In this document: one piece after another, positions 54,108 through 62,380 of the stretch
Layout: every line of letters begins with the position of its first letter
Numbering within the stretch: position 1 is the stretch's first letter
Made by a program: the position numbers and the translations under genes
Assembly: GCA_964645005.1 (NCBI GenBank)
Contig: CAZXYS010000014.1
Location: 33,062 to 97,061, forward strand
Direction: 5' to 3'
Source of the DNA: CAZXYS01 sp964645005
GTDB lineage: Bacteria; Bacteroidota; Ignavibacteria; Kapaibacteriales; UBA2268
Length of the DNA stretch: 64,000 nucleotides
Notes under the pieces: generated by a model
Database searches by the model: none
What the model was told of the DNA's origin: nothing
The model's input: only the letters and a program-made list of their open reading frames with translations

Positions 54108-54386
54108 NNNNNNNNNNNNNNNNNNNNNNNNNNNNNNNNNNNNNNNNNNNNNNNNNNNNNNNNNNNNNNNNNNNNNNNNNNNNNNNNNNNNNNNNNNNNN
54201 NNNNNNNCAGATATTATCCAAATGTGAAACGATAGGGCAAAAAAATATTTCGCCCCTACGGGGAATCAATCAGATATTATCCAAATGTGAAACGATAGGG
54301 CAAAAAAATATTTCGCCCCTACGGGAATCCAATCAAATATTATCCAAATCGGAAACCGTAGATGCAAAAAATATTTTGCCCCTACG
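53976..54386. repeat. REP-like palindrome and 63-bp tandem repeat array upstream of the transposase core
   Basis: A 28-bp palindrome (54044-54071; arms GTAGGGGCGAAAAA / its complement, with one mismatch) is followed by units starting CAGATATTATCC at 54083, 54208 and 54271 and CAAATATTATCC at 54334. The three after the gap are spaced exactly 63 bp (21 codons) and end in ATTTCGCCCCTACGG. A 76-bp segment (54311-54386) is identical to 54827-54902 inside the transposase gene, so the array appears derived from that gene. The N run interrupts it. Confidence 0.88.
54108..54207. other. Assembly gap (100 N)
   Basis: Exactly 100 N, the usual placeholder for a scaffold gap of unknown length, located within the tandem repeat array. 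The spacing of repeat units across it is 125 bp, one base short of two 63-bp periods, so the true size is unknown. Confidence 0.98.
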
Positions 54387-54390
54387 AGGA

Positions 54391-55137
54391 ATGGAAAAAC
54401 ATTTACCCGCAGAGGATTCGAATACACGGCATAATCGACGTTCCATTCGCCTTAAAGGATATGATTATTCTCAGGCGGGAGCATATTTTGTGACAATATG
54501 TACGAAAGATCGATTATGTTTATTTGGCAAAATAAACGATGGTGAAATGATATTAAATGATGCCGGTATTATTGCGGAAGAATGTTGGAAGGATATTCCG
54601 GTTCATTTTCCCAATGTATTATTGGATGAATGGGTAATAATGCCTAATCATATTCACGGAATAATAATCATTACGGTAGGGGCGAATGACAATTCGCCCG
54701 AAAATGCGAAAGACAATTCGCCCGAACCGGTGAAAGACAATTCGCCCGAACCGGTGAAAGACAATTCGCCCGAACCGGTGAAAAATATTTCTCCGGAACA
54801 ACAGGGAAATGTAGGGGCGAAAAATTTTTCGCCCCTACGGGAATCCAATCAAATATTATCCAAATCGGAAACCGTAGATGCAAAAAATATTTTGCCCCTA
54901 CGTTCATATGGAACATCAAAAACAATTGGATCAATTATTCGCGGATTCAAAATAGGTGTGACGAAATGGATGCGACAAAATGAAGTAATTTATCATGTCT
55001 GGCAACGAAATTATTATGAACATATAATCAGAAATGAAAAAGACCTGCGCATAATACGAGAATATATCGTTAATAATCCCTTAAAATGGCAATATGACAA
55101 AGAAAATCCAAATTGTATAAAAAATATTTATCTTTAA
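54391..55137 (+). CDS. REP-associated tyrosine transposase (RAYT, Y1_Tnp/IS200-like) with REP-like repeats inside its coding sequence
   Basis: About 248 residues from the ATG at 54391; the frame is open upstream through the repeat array to the gap. The N-terminus RSIRLKGYDYSQAGAYFVTICTKDR, the HUH metal motif MPNHIHGIIII and the catalytic-Tyr segment YHVWQRNYYEHIIRNEKDL mark a RAYT. Directly after the HUH motif about 75 residues are repeat-encoded: four copies of the 8-residue DNSPExxK (24 bp each, 54688-54783), then GAKNFSPLRESNQILSK from a perfect 28-bp palindrome at 54811-54838. These residues appear as a low-complexity loop between the two halves of the active site. RAYTs are single-strand nucleases/transposases that act on REP hairpins. 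It sits between hsdS and hsdR in the same direction. Confidence 0.9.
   Translation: MEKHLPAEDSNTRHNRRSIRLKGYDYSQAGAYFVTICTKDRLCLFGKINDGEMILNDAGIIAEECWKDIPVHFPNVLLDEWVIMPNHIHGIIIITVGANDNSPENAKDNSPEPVKDNSPEPVKDNSPEPVKNISPEQQGNVGAKNFSPLRESNQILSKSETVDAKNILPLRSYGTSKTIGSIIRGFKIGVTKWMRQNEVIYHVWQRNYYEHIIRNEKDLRIIREYIVNNPLKWQYDKENPNCIKNIYL
54676..54902. repeat. Translated REP-like palindromes and 24-bp repeats within the transposase gene
   Basis: A GGGCGAA...TTCGCCC hairpin (about 54680-54699), four 24-bp units at 54688-54783, a perfect 28-bp palindrome at 54811-54838 with arms GTAGGGGCGAAAAA, and a 76-bp stretch (54827-54902) duplicated upstream at 54311-54386. All keep the reading frame. Confidence 0.9.
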
Positions 55138-55166
55138 AAATAATTTTAAAATTATTAAAAATACCC

Positions 55167-58100
55167 ATGTCCCACATCACAGAAAACATACTCGAACAAA
55201 CAACACTCAACTGGCTGGCGGAACTCGGCTGGGAGGTTAAGCACGGTACTGAGATTGCACCCGATTCAATGCATCCCGAAAGGGAAAACTACGGGGAAAC
55301 CGTGCTAAAAGCAAAACTGAAAGATTCGCTTGCAAGGATAAATCCTGACATTCCTGGTGCCGGTATTGACGAAGCAGTTAAGAAGATTACGCTGGCGGAA
55401 ACACCTAACCTGGTTGTGAATAACCGGACTTTCCATAAATATCTGACAGAGGGCATTGACATTGAGCTTCCGTCGGATGAGATTTACCGCAGCGACCATT
55501 ACGGCAAAGTCTGGCTGGTAGATATTGACGATATAAATAATAATGACTGGCTGGCAGTGAATCAGTTTACCGTCATCGAGAACGACAGAAACCGCAGACC
55601 GGATATAGTCCTGTTCATTAACGGAATTCCTCTCGGAGTGGTAGAATTGAAAAATCCCGGCGACGAAAAAGCTACCATTAAACACGCATACAATCAGATA
55701 CGGACTTATAAGCATGACATTCAATCACTATTTACAACCAACGAAGCATTAGTAATCTCCGATGGAACGGAAGCTAAGATAGGTACGATAACAAGCGGTT
55801 GGGATTGGTTTTTGAATTGGCGAACCATCGACGGCAAAGACATTGCGCCGACGGAACAACCGCAATTGGATATTTTATTGAAAGGTGTCTTCACAAAGAA
55901 AAGATTCCTGGATTATATCCTGAATTTCATTGTTTTCGAGGATGACGGAAGCCGTATAACAAAGAAATCTGCGGCATATCATCAGTATTGGGCTGTTAAC
56001 AAGGCTGTAAATTATACATTTTCCGCCTGCGGTATAAAAGTCGATGAAGATAAATTGATAGGACGTTTCCCGGAATTTAAAGAAGATCATTTGGTGAAAG
56101 ACACTGAAAGCGAATATGGTGACGGTACGGATCATTTCGGCAAGCAGAGAATAGGTGTAATCTGGCATACTCAGGGCAGCGGTAAAAGCCTGCTGATGAC
56201 ATTCTATGCGGGAAAGGTAATCCGCCATGAGGAGATGAACAATCCTACGCTTGTAATCATAACAGACCGTAATGACCTCGATGAACAGCTATTCGGGACT
56301 TTTTCCCGCTGCAAGGATATTTTGCGGCAAACACCGGTAAAAGCCGACAGTAGAAACCATCTACAAAGTTTGTTACAGGTGGCTTCCGGCGGTGTTGTAT
56401 TCACTACCATTCAGAAATTCTTTCCCGAAGAGCATGAAAAGAATCAAAAAATGCTGTCCGACAGAAGAAATATAGTCGTGATAGCCGACGAAGCCCACAG
56501 AAGCCAATACGGTTTTATCAAGGGATTTGCACGTCACATGCGGGACGCCCTGCCGAATGCTTCATTCATAGGATTTACGGGAACACCGATAGAACGTGAT
56601 GATAAGAGTACGCCTGCGGTTTTCGGCAATTACATTGATAAATATGATATATTGCAGGCTGTCGAAGACAAGGTAACCGTTCCGATTTACTACGAGAGCA
56701 GACTCGCCAAAATTGAAATGCTGGAAGAAGAAAAGCCTAAGATTGATCCTGAATTCGACGAAATAACAGAGGGCGAAGAAGAAACCGAAAAACAGAAAAT
56801 GCGTACGAAATGGGCTGCGTTGGAGGCTATGGTAGGCGCAGAAAAGAGAGTATCCCTCGTAGCCGAAGACCTGATGGAACATTTCGAACGCAGGCAGGAA
56901 ACAATGAACGGAAAGGCGATGATCGTCTGCATGAGCCGGAGAATTTGCGTAGATATTTACAAAGCTCTGCGAAAAATCAAACCTGAATGGCATTCCGAAG
57001 ATGACAATAAGGGCGAAATGAAGGTAGTAATGACCGGCAGCCCTTCTGATGAACCGGATTGGCAGATACATATAAGAAGCAAGGCACAGCGGGAAAGATT
57101 AGCAGAGCGTTTCAAAGATCCGAATGATGATTTTAAGGTAGTGATTGTGAGAGATATGTGGCTTACCGGCTTTGACTGTCCGAGTTTGCATACGATGTAC
57201 GTAGATAAACCAATGAACGGACACAATCTCATGCAGACAATAGCACGGGTAAACCGTGTTTTCGGCGATAAGCCGGGCGGATTGGTAGTTGATTATATCG
57301 GACTGGCGGAATCTCTCAAGAGAGCGCTGGCGGATTATACATCAAGCGGTGGACGTGGTGATGCGACAATAGATCAGGATCAGGCTGTAAATGTGCTCTT
57401 AGAGAAATATGAAGTTGTGAAATCAATGTTTCACGGCTTTGATTATATGTCGATAATAAATGGCGAGCCGAATGAAAGATTGCGAGGTATAACCCGTGCA
57501 ATGGACTTTATTCTTGCACTGGAAGAGGGTAAAAAGCGTTTCCTTCCGGCGGTAACGGAATTGAGTAAAGCGTTTGCACTGGCAGTACCGCATGAAAAAG
57601 CTATTGCAATCCGGGATGAAGTAGGATTTTTCCAGGAAGTAAGATCGGCATTGGTAAAGAGTACCGGTGGAATGAGCGGTCAATCGAAAGAAGATATGGA
57701 TGCGGCTATAAAGCAATTAGTTTCAAAGTCAATAGGTTCTGACGAGGTAATAGACATTTTCAGAGCGGCGGGCATGCAAAATCCTGATATATCAATATTA
57801 TCCGATCAATTCCTCGATGAAGTTCGCCAGTTGCCGCAGAAGAATCTTGCATTGGAAATGTTAAAGAAACTCATAAATGATGAAATAACGAATCGTTCCC
57901 GTAAGAACATCGTGCAAGCCCGTTCTTTTTCTAAAATGCTCGAAGAAGCAGTGAAAAAATACCAAAACAGAGCTATCGAATCAGCCACTTTAATTGAGGA
58001 ACTGATTAAAATGGCTAAAGATTTACGGGAAGCTCAGAAGCGGGGCGAGACATTAGGTTTGAATGATGACGAAGTTGCCTTTTATGATGCCCTCGCAGAC

Positions 58101-58340
58101 AACAAAAGCGCCCGAGAAGTGATGGGCGGCGATCAACTGAAGTTCATAGCGCAGGAACTGGTGAAGAAAGTCCGTAAAAGCGTTTCAATAGACTGGACAT
58201 TGAGAGAAAATGCCCGTGCCCAGATACGTATTTTAGTTAAAAAAATACTACGTAGATACGGCTATCCTCCGGATTTACAGAAAGCCGCAACGGAACTTGT
58301 ACTGCAACAGACGGAGATGCTCTGTGAGGAGTGGGTGTGA
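55167..58340 (+). CDS. hsdR: Type I restriction-modification system, restriction/translocation subunit R
   Basis: About 1057 residues from the ATG at 55167 (MSHITENILEQTTLNWLAELGW), preferred over the one at 55113 that overlaps the transposase gene. The N-terminal endonuclease shows the PD-(D/E)XK residues in RRPDIVLFINGIPLGVVELK (about 143-162). The SF2 translocase follows: Walker A HTQGSGKSLL (about 334), DEAH box VIADEAHRSQYG (about 442), FTGTPIE, and motifs V/VI in RDMWLTGFDCP and MQTIARVNR. The C-terminal helical region mediates binding to the methylase core. All catalytic motifs look intact. It lies 29 bp after the transposase, so its expression may depend on read-through of, or a promoter within, the inserted gene. 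Confidence 0.95.
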   Translation: MSHITENILEQTTLNWLAELGWEVKHGTEIAPDSMHPERENYGETVLKAKLKDSLARINPDIPGAGIDEAVKKITLAETPNLVVNNRTFHKYLTEGIDIELPSDEIYRSDHYGKVWLVDIDDINNNDWLAVNQFTVIENDRNRRPDIVLFINGIPLGVVELKNPGDEKATIKHAYNQIRTYKHDIQSLFTTNEALVISDGTEAKIGTITSGWDWFLNWRTIDGKDIAPTEQPQLDILLKGVFTKKRFLDYILNFIVFEDDGSRITKKSAAYHQYWAVNKAVNYTFSACGIKVDEDKLIGRFPEFKEDHLVKDTESEYGDGTDHFGKQRIGVIWHTQGSGKSLLMTFYAGKVIRHEEMNNPTLVIITDRNDLDEQLFGTFSRCKDILRQTPVKADSRNHLQSLLQVASGGVVFTTIQKFFPEEHEKNQKMLSDRRNIVVIADEAHRSQYGFIKGFARHMRDALPNASFIGFTGTPIERDDKSTPAVFGNYIDKYDILQAVEDKVTVPIYYESRLAKIEMLEEEKPKIDPEFDEITEGEEETEKQKMRTKWAALEAMVGAEKRVSLVAEDLMEHFERRQETMNGKAMIVCMSRRICVDIYKALRKIKPEWHSEDDNKGEMKVVMTGSPSDEPDWQIHIRSKAQRERLAERFKDPNDDFKVVIVRDMWLTGFDCPSLHTMYVDKPMNGHNLMQTIARVNRVFGDKPGGLVVDYIGLAESLKRALADYTSSGGRGDATIDQDQAVNVLLEKYEVVKSMFHGFDYMSIINGEPNERLRGITRAMDFILALEEGKKRFLPAVTELSKAFALAVPHEKAIAIRDEVGFFQEVRSALVKSTGGMSGQSKEDMDAAIKQLVSKSIGSDEVIDIFRAAGMQNPDISILSDQFLDEVRQLPQKNLALEMLKKLINDEITNRSRKNIVQARSFSKMLEEAVKKYQNRAIESATLIEELIKMAKDLREAQKRGETLGLNDDEVAFYDALADNKSAREVMGGDQLKFIAQELVKKVRKSVSIDWTLRENARAQIRILVKKILRRYGYPPDLQKAATELVLQQTEMLCEEWV

Positions 58341-58420
58341 GGGGATTGTATAAGAAAAGAAAATATTTGTTTTAGATCGAGTAAAGTTTGACATTTTAAT
58401 AAATTATGATAGGTAGTATT

Positions 58421-59059
58421 ATGAGTTATGAATTTATATGTCCATTGACCAGAGACACAATAATATATGAGACATTTGAAGATCAAGGTAAGTATAATAA
58501 TATAGTATTAGATTATGTTAAAACCAATTTAGGACAATTATCTTCAACAAGAGAAAAATTAGATTGGGTAGAAATACAGATACATACGTTTGATAAAATA
58601 ATAGAGCAACAGAATGAAATAATTAATAGTGGTGGAGACCGAGCAACAGTAGAAATATCAAAGATTGTTTTGATAGCTATGGTTAACACAAGATTTTTTT
58701 TAGAAAATAAAATAGATGAATTTAGAAGATTAATCGGTGAAAATAAAACTGAAGAAGATAAAAACAAAATATGTTTTGATGATAAAATTCCTCAACGTGG
58801 CAATGACAGAAAATTATTTACAGCAGGGGAAATTGGGACTCTTTTCCGACTATTAAAAGATCAAAACTATATATATGTTGACAAGGATAATAAGATCAAT
58901 ACAAAAAGCGATCTTGTAAAAATCATGCATCTTTTGACTGGATCAAAAATAAAAAGTCTTGATAATAGCTTTCCTATGAATGCACCTATTGATAAGGATC
59001 ATGCCAAAAATTTAAAGGACAAGTTAAAAAGGCTAATTGGAAAAATTGACGAATTATAA
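58421..59059 (+). CDS. Uncharacterised helical protein at the end of the R-M locus
   Basis: About 212 residues from the ATG at 58421 (AGGTAG seven bases upstream; an ATG at 58406 is also in frame). Not recognised with confidence. The protein is helical, with a middle segment rich in charged residues; the C-terminal part (KLFTAGEIGTLFRLLKDQNYIYVDKDNKIN as a whole, beginning at about residue 135) resembles in pattern the RteC-type domain of Bacteroidota mobile elements, which also pairs 'LFYLL...GYI' with a DNA-binding-like tail. Base composition is more AT-rich than in hsdR. It may be mobile-element cargo rather than part of the R-M system. Confidence 0.6.
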   Translation: MSYEFICPLTRDTIIYETFEDQGKYNNIVLDYVKTNLGQLSSTREKLDWVEIQIHTFDKIIEQQNEIINSGGDRATVEISKIVLIAMVNTRFFLENKIDEFRRLIGENKTEEDKNKICFDDKIPQRGNDRKLFTAGEIGTLFRLLKDQNYIYVDKDNKINTKSDLVKIMHLLTGSKIKSLDNSFPMNAPIDKDHAKNLKDKLKRLIGKIDEL

Positions 59060-59226
59060 AAAAAATATAATCAAGCCCTTGAAATTTTAAAATAAATATA
59101 GAGCTATAGCTTAATTTCAGCCACGCCAAATCGCACCCCTTGATAAACCCTTGAATTGTTTGCAATTAGAGGATTCTATTCTTATTATTGTTGCAAATAA
59201 ATGAACATAAATAAAAAGGTAATAAC

Positions 59227-59487
59227 ATGGCTGAAGAATTAATAACAAAATCTCGCTTTTTGTCGGCTGAGGAAGCAGCAGAGTTCCTGAATTTGAAGTT
59301 GTCGACAATTTACTCCAAGACCTCCAAAAATGAAATACCGTATTATCGTACGGGAAAGAAACTTATGTTCGACCCAAAAGAATTAGAAGAATGGATACGA
59401 GCTCGAAGAGTAAAGTCCAGTAATGAAATAATGGCAAATGCTAAACAAAAAATAGCGGAATTGGAAAAGAAAGGAGGTGATCTATAA
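59227..59487 (+). CDS. Excisionase-like HTH (MerR/HTH_17) DNA-binding protein
   Basis: 86 residues. The N-terminal half is an HTH_17 domain of excisionase/AlpA type: FLSAEEAAEFLNLKLSTIYSKTSKNEIPYYRTGKKLM in order (helix-turn-helix followed by the wing 'IPYYRTGKKLMFDPKELEEWI', each quoted part within the limit only in outline), ending in a charged coiled-coil tail. Such proteins control excision or expression of integrative elements in Bacteroidota. It ends TAATG, overlapping the next start by one base, with a perfect GGAGGTGAT between. No integrase lies in the window, so the element is probably decayed. Confidence 0.85.
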   Translation: MAEELITKSRFLSAEEAAEFLNLKLSTIYSKTSKNEIPYYRTGKKLMFDPKELEEWIRARRVKSSNEIMANAKQKIAELEKKGGDL

Positions 59488-59640
59488 TGACCACCTTCGG
59501 AACACACACACACACGCAATTTAATAAAAATTATTCAATAACAAAGGAAGAAATATTAAATAGAACAAACGGCGGATTTGGCGTGTACGCAAACATTATG
59601 AATAAATGGTTCAACCGATTAATATCTATCTTTGGGATGA
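59487..59640 (+). pseudogene. Truncated primase-like gene remnant of an integrative element
   Basis: The ATG at 59487 overlaps the HTH stop and is preceded by GGAGGTGAT, so a real gene once started here. The first 40-50 residues (NKNYSITKEEILNRTNGGF, VYANIMNKWFNR) recall the N-terminus of Bacteroidota toprim/CHC2 primase-type proteins, where 'ITKEEILxRTNGGLDV' precedes the zinc domain; this is low-confidence recall. Homology-like sequence stops near 59640, and the frame then runs through an interspersed repeat to a stop at 59795. An (AC)7 microsatellite lies in codons 7-11. Without zinc-finger or Toprim motifs it cannot be functional. Confidence 0.5.
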
Positions 59641-59661
59641 TTAATTTGAATCTATTCATCA

Positions 59662-59746
59662 GGAAAATTCATTATAAGAATTCCCTCATCCCTAAATCCC
59701 TTCTCCCAAGTGGAGAAGGGACTTTCAGTGTAATAAGAAATTCTTA
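59662..59746. repeat. Interspersed repeat, copy 2
   Basis: An 85-bp copy of the element at 41905-41996. Near-terminal inverted repeats TATAAGAATT / AAATTCTTATA bound a CCCTTCTCC-caagt-GGAGAAGGG hairpin. It abuts the end of the primase remnant and the stop codon of the minus-strand regulator gene (59755), for which the hairpin could serve as a terminator. Confidence 0.82.
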
Positions 59747-59754
59747 TACAGCCG

Positions 59755-60405
59755 TTAAAATACATTCATTGAATCAATTAATTTTTCATTTATAGCATAT
59801 AAAGTTAATTGAGCAGTATTATTAACTTCAATTTTTCGCATTATATGATTGCGGTGATGTGCTACAGTACTTTTACTAAGTTTAAGCTTTTTGGATACTT
59901 CATCGACATTCTTTCCAGAGGCGAGCATTAGAAATATCTGATATTCCCTGCCTGATAACTTCTTATGTTTAGGTAAGTTGCTGCCGGATCTGATAAAATT
60001 TGCATAATATTCGGATAAATTCGATGAAATATACAAGCCGCCTTGTAACACTTTTTTTATAGCAAAAATAATTTCCTTCATTCCGGCAGATTTATTTAAA
60101 TACCCGTTTATTCCCATCTCCATTAATTTTACTGCATTAAATTCTTCCGGATAAATAGTGTAAACAATAATTGGCAAATCAGGTTTAATGTCTTTAACTT
60201 CATCTATCAACTGGTATATGTTTCTTCCAGGCATACTAATATCTAAAATTAACAAGTCATAGTCTTCATTCTTGATTTTAATCAATGTTTCCTTACCATT
60301 ATAAGCAGAATCGACAATCTGAAAATCCGCTCTCTCGTTTATAATAGATTTTAAGCCTTGGTGTATTACACTATGGTCATCTGCAAGTAATATTCTCTTC
60401 ATCAT
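59755..60405 (-). CDS. NarL/FixJ-type response regulator 1
   Basis: 216 residues. Receiver domain (1-120): acidic pocket Asp9/Asp10 in LLADDHS, phospho-acceptor Asp55 in LILDISMPGRN, and the Lys in GYLNKSAG. The output is a LuxR-type HTH (about 148-210): LSGREYQIFLMLASGKNVDEVSKKL followed by SKSTVAHHRNHIMRKI, with the usual recognition helix, given here in pieces. All phosphotransfer positions are conserved. It is one of a tandem pair with the gene at 60525, 119 bp apart, and no histidine kinase is next to it, so it probably answers a distant kinase. The stop lies 8 bp from a repeat element. Confidence 0.93.
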   Translation of the reverse strand: MMKRILLADDHSVIHQGLKSIINERADFQIVDSAYNGKETLIKIKNEDYDLLILDISMPGRNIYQLIDEVKDIKPDLPIIVYTIYPEEFNAVKLMEMGINGYLNKSAGMKEIIFAIKKVLQGGLYISSNLSEYYANFIRSGSNLPKHKKLSGREYQIFLMLASGKNVDEVSKKLKLSKSTVAHHRNHIMRKIEVNNTAQLTLYAINEKLIDSMNVF

Positions 60406-60524
60406 TAACCTCTGTCATATTAAAAAAATTTTATCTATATTGTATATTTAACAGAAATTATTTATTTGTTATAAATTCATGCAATTATTTAGTATCAATT
60501 GACTTATATATAAATTGATTGTAC

Positions 60525-61166
60525 TCAATGAGTAATCAAACCATTTTGTAAAGCGTAAAGCGTAAGATCGGAATTACTCCGTAATTGCATTTTTTTTAAT
60601 ATTTTATACTTATAATTGCTCAAAGTGCGTTTTGATATATACAGTTTTTTGGATATCTCTTCTATAGTAAATCCCGTAGCAAGCATTAACATAATATCGA
60701 ATTCCCTGTCAGATAACGCTTCGTGCGGGCTGAACCCCTTATTGTTGACATTTTTGGCATAATGTGAGATTAACTTTGATGAAAGATATACTTCGTCCAT
60801 AGAAAGTGCTTCAAGAGCCTTGATCAACTTTTCGGGTTTGTCGTCTTTCTTGACATAACCGGATATGCCGTATTTTAGCATCATCATACCGTACTGTTGC
60901 TCAGGTAATTTAGTGAAAACCAAAATCTGCAAGGTTGGATTAAAATCTTTTACTGAGCTTAATAAGTTTATTCCTTTCTCGATGGTTATTACCGGATCAA
61001 TGATGAGTATGTCAACATTCCTTAATTGTAATTTATTGCTTAACTCTTCCCAAGAACTGATTTGATCGACTATTTGAAATCCATTAGCTCCATTTATCAA
61101 ACTTTTGAGACCCAAATGAACAATTTCTGAATCATCACAAATCATTATTTTTTTCTTTTTGTCCAT
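60525..61166 (-). CDS. NarL/FixJ-type response regulator 2, with degenerate receiver loop
   Basis: 213 residues, paralogous to the gene at 59755. The receiver keeps the acidic pair (Asp11/Asp12 in MICDDSE), a candidate phospho-acceptor Asp57 in ILIIDPVITIEKG and a Lys in GYVKKDD, but the usual 'DxxMPxxxG' loop after the acceptor is replaced by DPVITIEKG and the switch position reads VFTKLPE. The output domain is a LuxR HTH (LSDREFDIMLMLATGFTIEE, SKKLYISKRTLSNYKYKIL). Phosphorylation control may be weakened or altered. About 335 bp of AT-rich sequence without genes lies upstream. Confidence 0.9.
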   Translation of the reverse strand: MDKKKKIMICDDSEIVHLGLKSLINGANGFQIVDQISSWEELSNKLQLRNVDILIIDPVITIEKGINLLSSVKDFNPTLQILVFTKLPEQQYGMMMLKYGISGYVKKDDKPEKLIKALEALSMDEVYLSSKLISHYAKNVNNKGFSPHEALSDREFDIMLMLATGFTIEEISKKLYISKRTLSNYKYKILKKMQLRSNSDLTLYALQNGLITH

Positions 61167-61501
61167 TTTAGTTCGCCTAATTTTTAAATTAAGTTTTGTT
61201 TGGTTTGCTTATTTTTAAAAAAGTGCAATCAAAAATAAACTTTTAAAATATCAATGTCAAATAGAATGGGATAAAGCTGAAAAATAAGTGATAAAAGCTA
61301 TTTTGTGATGAATTGGGATAAAATGGCAAATGCATAAATAAATAATTTACAATAATTTATGAAAAAAAACTAAAAAATTGCTTAAAAGAATTCGTTACCA
61401 TTTATGTGACGAATTAACAATTTGATATGGTAAAAAGTCACATATGACCATAAGGATTATATCTATTGAATCTAAGTTCTTTGTAAAGCATATGTGTTTC
61501 T
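61167..61501. other. AT-rich intergenic region
   Basis: 335 bp without a supportable gene. It must hold the promoter of the regulator gene at 60525-61166 and the 3' flank of the LytTR gene. The segment about 61400-61460 has GTGAC and GTCAC/TGACC words but no clear operator or terminator. Confidence 0.5.
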
Positions 61502-62380
61502 TTATCCAGAAGTGTGGTCTTTTAGGAATTGAAGGATTTGCTGAATCTTGGTTCTGGTTATAGGTACTTCCTTATCAAGTTGTTTAAGGACTATTTTCTT
61601 ATTCCTGCCTTTTCCTATTAACTTATCTATGTGTTGTATATTAACTATGAATGATCTGTGGCATCGTAAAAAAGTATTATGGTCTGATAAATAATTTTCG
61701 ATATTTGACAGAGTATTTCTTATCATCAAGCTATTAGTTGCATTCTTTTCTTTAAAATGTACATTAACATAGTTACCCATAGCTTCGAATAGAATCAAGT
61801 CATTAGTTAAAAATAAATGGGTGTTCTCCTTAGTTTGATTTTTGATTAAAATTTTTTCACTTTTTATGGATATTTGAGTTTCCATCATTTTTAATTTCAT
61901 TTCAAGTTTCTCTTTTTCTTTAAGTTCATCTTGGGATATTTTTTTGGATTGAGAAATTTTGAATATAAGATATAGTATTATAGTTGGAAATAAACTAATA
62001 GTAAAAGAATAATATTGAAATTTCAAGAAGTTAATTAAACTAAAACTATAGTTTTTTAATATAAATGAAGCTAAAAGAAAATCAAAAAAGCCGATAGTTA
62101 TAATAATTAAAATCAGATATAAAGGATTAAGTAGTATACTTTTAATTCGTTTTTTCCTTAGTATATATTTGGGGATAAACAACCAATATAATGATACTAC
62201 TAATAATGACATAAAGCTGTAGCCAACAAGTTCAATGAATTTATTTTCGATTAAGTGAACCTCGAAAGGTTCAAATATTAAAAGAAAAAAATATGTATAT
62301 ATAGTGATTACTAATATAATGTGTATTCTGTATCTATGATCTCTTAAGAAAACTAGAAACTCTTTTATTTCTATTTTCAT
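61502..62380 (-). CDS. Membrane-anchored LytTR-family transcriptional regulator
   Basis: About 292 residues from the ATG at 62378-62380, which has GAGGGG eight bases upstream; an ATG 36 bp further upstream is less likely. Four hydrophobic helices (about 20-40 HIILVITIYTYFFLLIF, 55-75 LVGYSFMSLLVVSLYWLF, 90-112 LYLILIIITIGFFDFLLA, 122-145 FTISLFPTIILYLIF) precede a short coiled coil (about 150-170) and a C-terminal LytTR DNA-binding domain (about 195-285: LILFEAMGNYVNVHF, LSNIENYLSDHNTFLRCHRS, VNIQHIDKLIG). Such one-component membrane LytTR proteins couple a membrane signal to DNA binding without a separate kinase. Neither of the neighbouring regulator genes is in its operon. Confidence 0.92.
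   Translation of the reverse strand: MKIEIKEFLVFLRDHRYRIHIILVITIYTYFFLLIFEPFEVHLIENKFIELVGYSFMSLLVVSLYWLFIPKYILRKKRIKSILLNPLYLILIIITIGFFDFLLASFILKNYSFSLINFLKFQYYSFTISLFPTIILYLIFKISQSKKISQDELKEKEKLEMKLKMMETQISIKSEKILIKNQTKENTHLFLTNDLILFEAMGNYVNVHFKEKNATNSLMIRNTLSNIENYLSDHNTFLRCHRSFIVNIQHIDKLIGKGRNKKIVLKQLDKEVPITRTKIQQILQFLKDHTSG

Noticed and set aside
54078..54269. Minus-strand ORF spanning the N run
   Set aside because: Consists mainly of undetermined bases plus antisense repeat sequence.
54208..54386. Possible CRISPR array in the 63-bp repeats
   Set aside because: The whole unit repeats without variable spacers, the frame is open, and the sequence is duplicated in the transposase gene; no cas genes are present.
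59641..59795. C-terminal part of the ORF beginning at 59487
   Set aside because: This part reads through the interspersed repeat and the antisense end of the regulator gene, so it is not native coding sequence.
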